Assembly: GCA_948567375.1 (NCBI GenBank)
Contig: OX419755.1
Location: 69,196,944-69,260,943, forward strand
Reading direction: 5' to 3'
DNA from: Lunularia cruciata
Taxonomy: Eukaryota; Streptophyta; Marchantiopsida; Lunulariales; Lunulariaceae
Length of the DNA stretch: 64,000 bases
In this document: positions 53,601-64,000 of the stretch, one piece after another
How the letters are laid out: every line of letters starts with the position of its first letter
How positions within the stretch are numbered: position 1 is the first letter of the stretch
Translations under genes and position numbers: made by a program
Notes under the pieces: generated by a model
Databases searched by the model: none
What the model was told of the DNA's origin: nothing
Seen by the model: the letters and a program-made list of their open reading frames with translations, nothing else

Positions 53601-55850
53601 TAAATGAGTGAACTTGATCAGATCATTTAATGTATCACAGATAATGAGTATCCAATAGAAGCTCAAACTATGTTGTTATCAAGAAGCATGTTCGAATTAT
53701 CTTTTCATTTATTTTTCCTTCTTGTAATGTTAGTTAGTGATTTTATGGAAATAAAACGTTCAAAATAAACAAAGAAATTATTTTGTTAAGAATTTTCTCT
53801 CATATAATTTCCATATGATAAAATTAGCACTTATTAATTAGCTCAAATTTATAGTAAAGACTATAGTAAATCTATAAATTTATAGATAAAATGTTTTTAT
53901 AGTATACTGTTATTATTTGCTAACTTGTTATATTATATGATTCCTTAATTTAGGAGTAAAAATTTATACCCTTATTAGGGAATTATGATTTATTTATTTG
54001 GTAATGTGAATTTTCTTGTGAAGAAGAGTATATGATATATTGATTACTGAAAAATACTATAATATACAATTAACTAATTTATTGGTAAATCAAGATGTGG
54101 AATAGATTGTAATCATGGAATTAGATTATATAATTGTGTATAAAGAGTAAATCAAAACTTTACAAAAATTTAAGCTGATCAATTTAGACCATGAGTTATC
54201 AATAAAAATAAATAACAGTCATATTAATAAAAGTGTACAATTTTAAAGATTTATCCATCTCTTATGTTATCAAGCATAACTTACTTAGATATTGATATTT
54301 TAAGAATTGAACAAAAAACCTTATTATGAAGTATATGATGATATATAATATTTACAATGTAGATTTTATTACATCAATAGTTATAGATAATATAATATAT
54401 TTTCAATTGTATGGAATTATAATAGCTATAAAAACTATTATTATTATAAATAGAAATTATATCCATTCACTAAATTATTAATTAGGATCTGTTACATTTT
54501 CATTAAAAACTCAACTAAAACATATAAGCATCATATACAGGCTAAGCTGGTTTTAAGCCAATTTACCTCAAACTTAAAATTGCTAGTTCACGAATCAAAA
54601 CAGTACTTTCCTAAAGGATTCATATTTTTATAAAAGGAGATATTTTTTTATCATTTACTCGTAAAATCAATATTAGTCATGTTTGAACAAAAAGGGCTAT
54701 GTTTTATATTATTTTTCATCTAACTTTTAATTATATTAATTTATTTAGATAGCAAGCCATATGTATACAATAATCCAGTAGGAAAAATTACACCAAACAA
54801 CACCTTAAGATAGTAATTCCTTTGTAGCTCAAAATTAATGTGGTGTTTATTGAATATCTAAAGTATCTTATATAATAAAATAAAGATGACGTAAAGCTAT
54901 ATTGTAAAATAAATACTACTACTTCTACCCATCAAAATGTTGAATTGATATAAAGACAAATAGCAGCATTTCTGAATAATATTATACATTATAATTGGGG
55001 TAGTTGGTAGCTTAATAAAGTTTACTAATAAGCCATTCATTATAGATTTTTTAACACTCCAACTAATTTATATTTTATTATAATCAAAGATAAAGAACTT
55101 ATCAATTACAATAAAATGACATGATATCATTTGGCTCAGTCAATAACCACATGGATATTATATTAATCAACAAAATATTTTTATTTATTGCTCTAATATA
55201 CTTAAAGCTTTCAAAAAATTATTAATAAAATTAAAATTAAAATTTTAATTTAAAATATATTATCATACAAAAGTAAAATCCAATAAATCAATATAAGAGA
55301 TTTAGATTGTAATCAAACTAACACTCTAATAGTCATTTTATTTATGTAAAGAATGCTACTTATATCCTAATTAAATATATAATAAATACAACTATGCATA
55401 AATACTTCTGATATATAGTAAACTTCTTGTTACAATGTGCAAGTATCACTTGATCTTATTATTTAAATTTAAATTTAATTTCTGAAATGATTTTTATTTA
55501 TTATAATTGAGAAGAAACACAGAAATATAGTAAAGGACTTTTATAAAATATAAAGTAATAATATAAAATATAAGGTAATAATCCTACAAGTTACCTCTAA
55601 AGCACGAAGTTTATTACAAAATGAAATTCATGTTTAAGGTGTAACTTATAGGACTCTTACCTAGATTATACAAAATGTTTATAGAATATAAGTAGTAGAT
55701 TATAAAAAAGGAAAATTAGAATGACTAGCTCTAGATACAATAAACACTATCAATTTGAAAGAAAAATTAAACGAGCTACAATATATGATCGCTCACACTT
55801 ACAATTTCAATAAAAAAAAAGAGTACAAGAGCTTTAAACGTACAAGAAAA
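50641..55850. other. A+T-rich tract without recognisable genes
   Basis: About 5.2 kb with very low G+C by eye, dense short runs of A, T and TA (for example (TA)n near 50912-50928). I find no protein motif, tRNA, LTR or tandem array in it. The only longer frame (53151-53339, 62 codons, Ile/Phe/Leu-rich) looks like chance. Composition differs sharply from the retroelements on the left and the gene on the right. It may be very old decayed insertions or a scaffold-type A+T-rich region (inference). Confidence 0.6.
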
Positions 55851-56580
55851 AAGAGAAGGGCGATAGTGGATGACTAAGGATGGGAAGACCCAATCAAGCC
55901 ATACAAGGATGAGACAAAATATGTCAAATGGGTCTAAGCTCCAATTAAATATACATGAGAATATGCACTACTGCACCTAAGATATTTGAGTTGTGCAAGT
56001 AGTACTATCTCAAACAACTAGAGCATCCGAAGAAGCATCACCTAGGGTGATTGCTCTCCTATGGATTGCACCAGCCATTGCCCTTTGTAAAGCAATGGAC
56101 ACTTGCTGTCAAAAGTATGCTACAAAGTATGAGAGTGAGAGTGGTACCCCTTGAGCCTAAAATGATAAGCTCTCGTGCACTCCCTAACAAATGTGTTGAA
56201 CTGAATGTCCATTGCTCCATATAACTCCAAGGTAGAGGAACAAAGAGGTGACCTCGCTGCATACCCTTATCCTTGGAAACCTTGCGAGCTGCTGCTGCAC
56301 TTGCCGCCCATCCAGGGGGATGGGTAATCACTCCCTCCAAAACTGTATTACACTTAGCATCCCGAACCACGACCTCCTCTACTGTGGCTGATCATCTTGG
56401 ACGAAGTATAAATTTGCACTCACACGTGTCATCTGCAAAACTTATGAACTTTCTCTCCAAACCAAGTATCCACTGTCTTGTGCCATAGCAAACACTATGT
56501 CGCTAATAGCATCATGGGTAGCTATCTTTTGTACTCCATGAGGGACAAATGGAAAAAAACTTTTCATTATTTTGAAATCT
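55851..56580 (-). pseudogene. Decayed repeat-family protein fragment
   Basis: The minus strand from about 56560 reads PHGVQKIATHDAISDIVFAM, AQDSGYLVWRESS and later, with frame changes, VSIALQRAMAGAIHRRAI. I recognise the GVQKIATHDA..DIVFAM..D.GY block and the ISI.LQR...I..RAI block as a protein segment repeated in many non-seed plant genomes. Its function is not known to me. At least five stops or frameshifts, so non-functional. Confidence 0.45.
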
Positions 56581-56717
56581 ATCTTAACAATAAAATAGTG
56601 AAGTAATTATCATCAAACTAAAAAGAATAAAATTAAGTTATCATGATACATAGAAAAAGGAAATATTACCAAAGCCATGTATCATTTGAATCAATAATGT
56701 TTATTTGCATTTAAAAT

Positions 56718-56815
56718 GCAGCTCCGTGTCCGTCCAGGATAGTAATCTCATGCAGCTCCATGTCCAGGATAGTAGTAATGTCATGCAGCTCCATGTCCAG
56801 GATAGTAATCTCATA
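56718..56815. repeat. Short tandem repeat, three units of 31-35 bp
   Basis: The unit CATGCAGCTCCATGTCCAGG followed by ATAGTA.T is repeated three times, the first with an extra CCGTGT. It lies in a gene-free stretch between the relic and the ferroportin upstream region. Confidence 0.8.
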
Positions 56816-57148
56816 AGGAATATTGCCTTGACCTCTAAGCTTCGTATACAAAGACAATGGCTAGACATGTAGCCACTGGTCGGATGACAACAAAACAGAC
56901 GACACAGTTTCATGTTTCCTACGTGGACAGCGACATTTCCCCATGTGAATAAGAATGTGCTTTACCTTCACCTCACGCTCCCGTTGTACAGCTCACGTGG
57001 ACAATTGCTTGCCATCAACAATTCAAATGCGCCACGATGGCTATCATAGACCAGTAGTTTGGATGCTTGTCCATGTCATTCAGCACTTTATGGCTCTGCC
57101 ATGGAATAACCCTTGGTAATGATGGTGAAAATAGCTTGCGATGCTTCG
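56816..57148. other. Intergenic sequence
   Basis: No coding frame or repeat supported. Composition is balanced, unlike the A+T-rich tract. Confidence 0.5.
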
Positions 57149-57160
57149 CCCCGATCAGCA

Positions 57161-57198
57161 GAACGTTAACCCGAAGAGAACGTTAACCCGAAGAGAAG
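57161..57198. repeat. 17-bp direct repeat
   Basis: GAACGTTAACCCGAAGA occurs twice in a row, upstream of the ferroportin-like gene. Confidence 0.8.
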
Positions 57199-57242
57199 GC
57201 TCTACCACTAGCGAGATATTGAGGCTTAGCCCCATGTTACCT

Positions 57243-57527
57243 TTTTTTTCTCTCCCTTGTACCGCTTGCTGGGGTCTTCCCATCCTTCGTTTTTCCTACG
57301 GGGTCGCTTTTTCCCCTAGCGAGATACAAGATCTGGCATCGAGTAACTTTGGACCGCCAGGTGCTTGGAGAAACTGGGAAGAACTTCTTTTCTCTCCATT
57401 GTGTGGTTTGATGAGGTCTTCCCATCCTTCGTTTCTACTACGCGGTCGCCTTTTCCCCTAGCGAGATACAAGATCTGGCATCGAGTAACTTTGGAGCGCC
57501 AGGTGTTTGGAGAAACTGGGAAGAACA
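57243..57527. repeat. Two tandem 142-bp units upstream of the ferroportin-like gene
   Basis: TCTCTCC..TTGT, GGTCTTCCCATCCTTCG, CCCCTAGCGAGATACAAGAT and GGAGAAACTGGGAAGAAC recur with a 142-bp period, about 90 percent identical by eye. This is about 0.8 kb before the start codon, so it may lie in the promoter or a 5' untranslated exon. Confidence 0.85.
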
Positions 57528-58318
57528 GGAGCAATGGAAGGTCGGAGGTCCACATAAGCGTCGAGTGTGGAATCCGACGAGAAATGTGAGACCACAGTCA
57601 ACTGAAGGAACGAACTCGGAAGTGCTGGGGAACACAGCTGCGGTGAAGAAACTGCGTAGTCGACGTGGAGCGTCCTTTTTCCACTCACAGTCCACCGTTT
57701 GTGGCTGCAGACTGAATTCGCTCTCGTCCCGCACATTTCTGATGCTCAGAGCTTGACACCTCGTACGGGAAAATCTATCCGGTTCATGTCCGTGTTATAA
57801 CTCGAGGATTGCAGGCAGACAGGAATGTTACCCTTCCTGCCTGGCCCCGAGAGGTGACCGGCATGTTATCCCGTTTCTGCGACGGCTGCATTGGAGTTGA
57901 GCAGCTGGAATCCGGTGGTAGTCACCAGAGTCGACGAACTCGAGGTGGAGAGGTGGAAATTAGAGTCTCCTGGGACTGGGAAGGTCATGAGGACGTTGTT
58001 TACAGAGGTTGGAAGGGGACAGGAGCTTGCAAGAAGTCGAAAGGATTGGATTGTTGCTTTTCGGACTTGGAGCTCGAGGAGAAGGGGGATTGCAGGTTCT
58101 AAAAGAGCTCTGAAGGTTGTACAGTCGAATTGGAGGGAGTTGCAAAAGGGACATTGCGTTTGAGGATGCAGTGTTTTGTGATTGGTCTATGGCTCTAATG
58201 CCTGTTGATTGTCGGAGTTATTGAGTGGAATCAGAATTGGAAACAGAAAAAGCGGCATTCTTGATTTGTGAGTTTACTTGAAGCTGGCAAAGGAAGAGAT
58301 CATTTATATTTGTTCAGC
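57528..58318 (+). promoter_or_regulatory. Presumed promoter / 5' untranslated region of the ferroportin-like gene
   Basis: G+C-richer, CpG-containing sequence without a frame that links to the gene. Frames of 90-97 codons (57809-58102, 57891-58163) overlap each other, have no recognisable motif and are probably chance. No clear TATA box was picked. Assignment rests on position only. Confidence 0.4.
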
Positions 58319-58443
58319 ATGGGGTTCGCCACTTTGTGTTGCCCTCCGATGCTGCACCTTCGCCATGACGTTTCAAGAGAAACTTGTTCTCCACTCATTC
58401 TTTACAGGCGCTCTTTGACGACCCCGGCGCCAGATCCTTATAG
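58319..58443 (+). CDS. IREG3: Exon 1 of the ferroportin-like gene: predicted plastid transit peptide
   Basis: [20 protein letters not shown] followed by [19 protein letters not shown], a Ser/Thr/Arg-containing, acid-poor leader typical of transit peptides. It ends AG|GTACTA. Phase 2 matches exon 2 starting at 59483 after TTTTCTAG. The 1039-bp intron between could hold another short exon, and an alternative start in exon 2 is possible. Confidence 0.6.
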
Positions 58444-61400
58444 GTACTAATAAATTCCGTCTTTTCGCTGGTCTGCAGAAAAAATAAATTTTACCCGGGG
58501 GATTCTGTTGAGCTTATTGGCAAAATATATCTTATAGGAAAATATATATAGCAAAATAGCGGCGAAATTCTTTCAGTGTGCTTGATCGTTTGGTGGATGG
58601 AGCAGTCACTAGGCCAGTACCTGCAAAGGATTATGAATGCATCGAGCTGATTAAGGGATGGATTTATATGGATCGGTTAAGAATTTCCGGTAGAAAAGTT
58701 GTGTTTAAGGTTGGCCACTTGTAGACCCTGCCTGCGATACATTACTCCGCGGTTCTATACCAATTGGTTATGGAGGATATCCAACGAATTTGTTTCCTAA
58801 GTCAAGTACAACTTGAATGCACCTCCTGCTACAATCATTGTCAGTCCTCATAGGAATGGGAAGGATATTAAATGTTGGGGATAATATCTCCGAATTGGAT
58901 GTCGTTAACAACAGTGTACGCAGCCAAGAATTCACACTATCTCTTACTCGAGGTCCTTTATCACAAGCCTTGGAACAGGAAAACACCTTGTTCTTCTCAG
59001 TCATGTTGCACATTGGAACAGTGGATTGCATTGCATTGCTGTTTATCAGTGTGCACTTTACAGCAATTTCAAGAAGTAAACGTTTTCTTTCTGGATCAGA
59101 CTCTTGTCCATGTTACCACACCGCTCGTGGTTGCTATCTGTGCTGACTGAGAGTCAGTACTTGGGGCCACTCTTCGTATATTGTATTTTGAAAGAGTGGA
59201 TGTATATCGGATGTGTTGACAAACACGTAGGAGCCTTTCGCATTCTGAGGACATTCGGAATTTTGATATTCAGAGAAAGTCCAGGGTTGGGACTGAACGA
59301 CGTTGATCCAAAGCCTTAACTCATGTGTTCTTGATTCTTGATTCTTTATCTTTTCTTGTCCTAGATGTTTGCGTAAAAGAACGTACCTTCAGGGAAGGCA
59401 GCTGTGCGCTATACCATGGAAATATTTTTTGCGACAGTCAGTGACAAGAAGCGGAAATTAGATATGTTTAGACCTTTTCTAGTCGGTACTTAAAACTCTC
59501 GTTGTTCGTGGGTGGATGTGCAAGGTGTTGGCGTCTGAAAAAGTCCTCACTTACAGCCAAGAGTTTTTTACAACCATCTGGTAAGGAGAATCACCACCCG
59601 ACAAGTGAAGATGCAATTTCTCAGGATTGCCATCCTATAACTAAGAACCCTGGCCTGTCAGCAGTTTTGACTGCTGATTATTCTCCTTTACAAGATACGG
59701 AGGCACCAGCTGGGGACTGCACCCCGTATAACGATGCAGGGCTGCCTTCCTTTCAGGTGAATTTCGAGTTCTACCCTGTGTCTATCTCCAGTTAAGTTGT
59801 TTGTTCCGCTTTAGGTACTGAATGCTCTCGTTTGGCAGGTTTTATCTCCTTCACAGCAGGAGCTGTTATCCGCAACTCCAGCACACCCAGAAGCACTCAA
59901 TGGTAACTGGCAGAACTTGTTGGCTCAACTTCACAGTTTATGTGCGTACAATGGGTTGTTAAGATCACATAATCTTGTTGGCTTCCTTTACTAATTTTTG
60001 GAGTACCCAGCCTTTTCCTTGCAGAAAGTCATGAGCTATCTGTCTTTGCTCTGGTCAGTATCTAACTTGAATAATCTGACCCGGGACGTCTTCTTTTTTC
60101 GTCGCTTTTTCAGCCTTGTACGGAACTTACATAGCGGCATGCTTCATGGAGAGAGTCTGGCGCTTTATTGCTCCTATGGTGCTCGCCATGTTGCACAAGA
60201 GCCTCATGCCGGTGGCTGTTGTGGGCTTTGTCGATCAGGTATGTGCGCCTCTAGATTTCTCTACCTCAAAGTCAAATGCCGGAATAATACGTCTGTTGAT
60301 ATTAATGGTCTTAGCAGCTGCTATAGGTGCGCGTGTCTAAAAACTCTTCGAAGTGCAGATTACACCAGTGTACGAAGTTCATATTGAACAACAAGTCGCC
60401 AATTCATTTCCTTGTCGATTCTTGGCATCAGTATGCAAATTCCTGGGCGTTTTGATTGCTGACACAGTTGTTCTTCAAGCACGACAGAAATTTAGTATTT
60501 CAAGAGTTCTGTTACCTCATCTATCATTTATTGTATATTACCTCATTTAATCATATGTACGTTTCTTTTAATCAGCAGCCAAACTTTTGAGAATTTTAAC
60601 ATATCTGCTCGTTCTCTGCAGCTTATCATATTTATAGCTGGCCCCTGGGTTGGAGCGGTCATGGATACCATGCCTAGAGTCAGAAGTTTCATGACTTTAA
60701 GTGTTATTCAGGTAAGGAACATATAGTTCTTGTTGTGAATGTATGCAGTTGATTTTACAGTATAGTTGTCATTGGGTTGCGGAACAACTCGTTCTGCCGC
60801 GGACGCTTTCAGTCCTTCAAGGAATTAAAATTGTTAAAACACTTGGATCTGCAGACAGTCTCCATGCTTGTATCAGTTGGTGCCACCTTGTATGCGCTGA
60901 AGAGTGGGTTTGGAGCTGCTGGTACGACTTCGTCAGTCCTGGCCCAGCCATGGTTCTTGATTCTTGTGGTAGCCGGAGCAATTGAACGTTTGTCTGGACT
61001 CGCTCTAGGTGTGGCGGCAGAAAGAGATTGGGTAGTCTTGGTGAGACTTTGTTTCACCTGCACTTGTTGGCCGTTATGTTAGAGTTATAGTAAGATGGTT
61101 GTCCCGTGCGTATGAGCAGAACGTTTACATGTTCCGTGCGTATGAGCAGAACGTTTACATGAAGTAAATTATGATAGTAATCCAAGATACCATTGATAAA
61201 TTTATTTTCTTCACGTCTTTTCTGAAACCTGTCTTGTCTGAATCCTCTTCACCAGCTGGCTGGCTCTACTCGACAGATTGCCCTTGCAGAGGCTAATGCA
61301 GTCCTTCGCAGGATTGACTTAATATGTGAGGTGAGTCTTTCATGCCAAACTCTGGAGAATTGGCTACCACATGTTTCATCTTTGTTGCATTATCGCGTTT

Positions 61401-64000
61401 CTTTATATGTCTGAGACCATGCTGAGATGGTGATATGATGCTTGTAAACAGATTGCTGGGCCCACTCTGTTTGGCGTTCTGCTATCAAATCGTGGTGCTC
61501 CCTTCTGCATAACCGTGGCTGCAGCAATAATGGCAGCATCATTACCAATTCTGGTAGAAGCTCGTACCATTCGTCTTGGAGAAATTCCAGTACGACTGTT
61601 AAGACATTTCTGAGTATTGTTCAGTTCCAGAAGCAGTCCTGCAGTTCCAGTATCTGACGAGTGCATTTTCCCTGTTCAGATGACGTTGGTGCACAATACC
61701 GACAAACTTTCGAAGGGTGTTCTGCATAGATCCAAGTACCTGTCTTTGAGGGACCCAACGAAATCCCATCAGGCCACGGGTTTCCAAGCTCCATCAGGTA
61801 GCAAATCTTGTAAGTTCTCTTCTGTCCTCCTTTCTACTAATGCACAACTTGAAATCGTAATACAAACACTGGAAAATCTGTGAGTAGTCGCAGTCTGCAT
61901 GTTCGACACGTATCTTTTATCAAAGTTTCCAGTGCCTGTTGTAATTCAATTCATGTCAATGTCAGAGTGCGGAGAGATCCACAACTGCTTCAACATTCAC
62001 TACAGAATACCCGTAGTCCGTCCTTGGCACTCATGAGCTTTCGAACAGAAACTCGGTTCGAGGTGTAATGACATTCGCTTAGCTATTTTGGCACTACGTT
62101 TGGCACTGATGAAGTCGTACATGCTTCCGAGGCGGCTTACTATGACCGCCTTCTGCTTACTTCAGCTGCTTTAGTGTTTTAGGACTCGTGTTCATAGCAC
62201 ATGTTGCAATATACTCTATCCAGTCCTTTAATCCTTCGCTCTACTTCCCCGTTCTCTGAACGATTCCATACTCTCGGTCTACTTGACTCAACTGTCGATT
62301 TCATGGCTTCTACACGATTCGCGACCTCAGATTAACTTAATCTTTCTCGTCTGGCTCGTTAGGTCGTAGTATCCCCGTTGAGGTTTTTTTGTCTACATGC
62401 GCTGTTTATCTGTTTCCGTTTATTCGATGCATGCTATTGGTTTACAATTGTTTCTCTTTAATTGTTTCTAGATGGCATTTACTTTTGCTTACATTCGATA
62501 GTTGTTTCCATTTCATCTCCTTTCCCGGTTTTATACTAATTTCGTCTTCCACATTATATATTGTATACATTACACATCATGCATCTCATTTGCATTCAAT
62601 GAGTTCTGCATCCTCCGTTCCTCGGAACGGCTTCTGTCCTCATTTCTCAATACTCAGTCCGTACATTAGTGCAATTCAGACTTTTGACATTCCTGTTTGT
62701 GTTTGACATTCGTTCTTTTTGTGTTTTGGCCAGTTGGAGCTGAGGCTGTCCTGCAAGGATGGTCCAATTACTTTGGGCAACCGGTACTACCCGCGAGTTT
62801 GGCATATGTCCTGCTGTACTTTAACGCTGTTCTCTCTCCTGGGGGGCTCATGACGTCGTTTCTGACTCAATCCGGTACTAAATGTTCCCTTACTTTTTTC
62901 TCATTATATATATCATTTTGTGTCCATTCACTACACCCTTTCAAAATAATAGACTAAGTATCTGACGTTTGTTCTCCTGTGCAGATATCAATCCTGCGAT
63001 GATTGGAGCATTTAGAGGCTTATGTGGTGCTATGGGATTTGTAGCTACATTCGTCTCGGCAAGCGTGATCAGTAGATTGGGAGTGCTTAGGGTGAGCCGT
63101 CATTCACCTGGGTGGTTATTGTCGCAGGAGTGGAAGTTAACACCAAGATATGGGGAGATTCTTTTCTTCATGTGATAGTTAGCAGTAATAGAACAAGAGA
63201 TACGCAGAAGTTTTATGACTAAAGGAGAACCGTAAGCTCTGACTAGGAAGTATCTTTTGTAGTTTACGTTTCTTAGCAAGAGTGCGTGACGATTGTCAAG
63301 AACAATGAATTACGCGTTACTTTTGCATGTGGGTGATCTGATATGATGTTTTCTCCCCGTCAAATCTTATGTATGAGCAGGCTGGAGCAGCTGCGCTTTT
63401 TTTCCAGGCTGCCTTACTAGCTGTTGCAGTTGGAGTGTATGTGAGCCAAGCGTCAGGCTCACAAACTTCACTGCTGATATTTCTTTCTCTTATTGTAAGT
63501 TTCTCTTACCACCCACTTAATATTTCACACCAGTTGCGAAATTCGATCCTAAATAATCATGCAAAGGACAACTAGGAGGATACTTCTCTTATCTGGAGTT
63601 TCTCTCAAGGTGCGACAATGTAAACCCAAAGTTGCTAGTTCGAAGGTAAAACTTGGAAATCTATTCATGTGGAATATAGTTCCTTTTCTTCGGAGCATCA
63701 AGGTTGGTTGTCTTAATCTTCAAAGTTCTAGTCAAGAGCAGTTGTACTGAGGTCGTAGTTGATTCGCAGGTTGTTTCACGGCTGGGACATTGGGGATATG
63801 ATCTAGTGGATGCACAAATTTTTCAGACGGCCATACCTGAATCACAAGCCAATCAAGTAGGTACAGCAGAGATGTCCTTGGCGAGTCTAGCCGAGCTAAT
63901 CATGCTAGGTGTAGCAATTCTGGCTAGCGATATTTCTTATTTCGGCGGGCTAGCAGCATTGTCGATGATCTCTGTAGCAAGTGCAGCCGCTATTTATTGG
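58319..64000 (+). CDS. IREG3: Plastid ferroportin-like transporter (solute carrier family 40 member 3, IREG3/MAR1 type), 3' end beyond window
   Basis: Thirteen exons join in frame with GT-AG borders: 58319-58443, 59483-59756, 59839-59902, 60114-60238, 60622-60711, 60855-61040, 61256-61330, 61452-61589, 61680-61797, 62734-62874, 62985-63091, 63381-63494, 63770-64000 (596 codons so far). Conserved blocks include [134 protein letters not shown] and [20 protein letters not shown]. Arabidopsis IREG3 is about 600 residues, so only some 15 residues are missing. Twelve-helix major-facilitator-type membrane protein; the Arabidopsis protein is plastid-located, affects aminoglycoside entry and is linked to iron handling. 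The first ~130 residues are transit-peptide-like and poorly conserved. The exon 1 to exon 2 join fits phase but is the least certain. Confidence 0.9.
61098..61162. repeat. Tandem duplication of about 30 bp in an intron
   Basis: CCGTGCGTATGAGCAGAACG with TTTACATG occurs twice in direct succession, in the intron between exons 6 and 7 of the ferroportin-like gene. Confidence 0.85.
61798..62733 (+). other. Long intron 9 of the ferroportin-like gene
   Basis: 936 bp from GTAGCAAATC to TTTTGGCCAG. It falls in the hydrophilic linker between the two six-helix halves. Pyrimidine-rich, with no repeat or coding segment recognised. Confidence 0.7.

Noticed and set aside
50641-55850. A centromeric or telomeric array
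   Set aside because: No tandem monomer or telomere-type array is present; isolated CCCTAAA words elsewhere are part of the B leader.
57809-58163. An upstream gene or first coding exon
   Set aside because: Two overlapping frames, no motif, and neither joins in phase to the ferroportin exons through plausible splice sites.
1-64000. CRISPR arrays, bacterial operons, riboswitches
   Set aside because: Spliced plant gene and LTR elements show eukaryotic nuclear DNA; no regularly spaced short repeat array was seen.

Overview
This is nuclear DNA of a land plant or close streptophyte relative. A spliced plant gene (plastid-type ferroportin, IREG3/MAR1 family) fills the right end, and about 50 kb of mutually nested LTR retrotransposons fills the left. 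A plastid-type tRNA-Gln fragment inside one element, chromodomain-bearing Ty3/gypsy elements primed by initiator tRNA-Met, and a DNMT3-like methyltransferase in a retroelement fit a non-seed plant (bryophyte, lycophyte or fern) best. The species cannot be named from the sequence.

Left nest (1-17306), outermost to innermost: a chromovirus remnant (C) carries a methyltransferase-bearing Ty3/gypsy element on the minus strand (B1, 6928-15898). B1 is cut at its 3' side by an unclassified element (G, 6144-6927). G is cut by a minus-strand copy of family H (H', 5246-6143). H' is entered by a plus-strand H copy (1-5245), whose integrase is split by a solo LTR of its own family (3424-4115).

Right nest (17651-50640): a decayed non-chromoviral gypsy relic (T, 17651-18190 and 50322-50640) was entered by a minus-strand chromovirus (E, 18191-50321, target repeat CTTGT/CTTAT). 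E was entered by a second methyltransferase element (B2, 18621-44939, TGGT/TGGC). B2 then received a solo H LTR (23022-23712), a 220-bp plastid-like insertion with trnQ-UUG (20187-20406), a minus-strand chromovirus (D, 25197-35466) that itself holds a 3.8-kb coiled-coil element (F, 27117-30893), and a plus-strand chromovirus (A, 36915-42670, CCTTG/CCTGG).

The most unusual content is family B. Its pol order is gag, protease, C5 cytosine DNA methyltransferase, reverse transcriptase, RNase H, integrase. The methyltransferase shows motifs I, IV, VI, VIII, IX and X in order. Its ends appear as A1-internal-B-A2-B rather than two simple LTRs. The A/C/E chromovirus LTRs also carry perfect heat-shock-element-like TTCnnGAAnnTTC motifs upstream of a TATA box.

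From 50.64 to 55.85 kb lies a strongly A+T-rich tract with no recognisable gene. A decayed minus-strand repeat protein and several short tandem repeats follow. From 58319 to the window end thirteen exons of the plastid ferroportin-like transporter can be joined in frame; its last few residues lie beyond the window.
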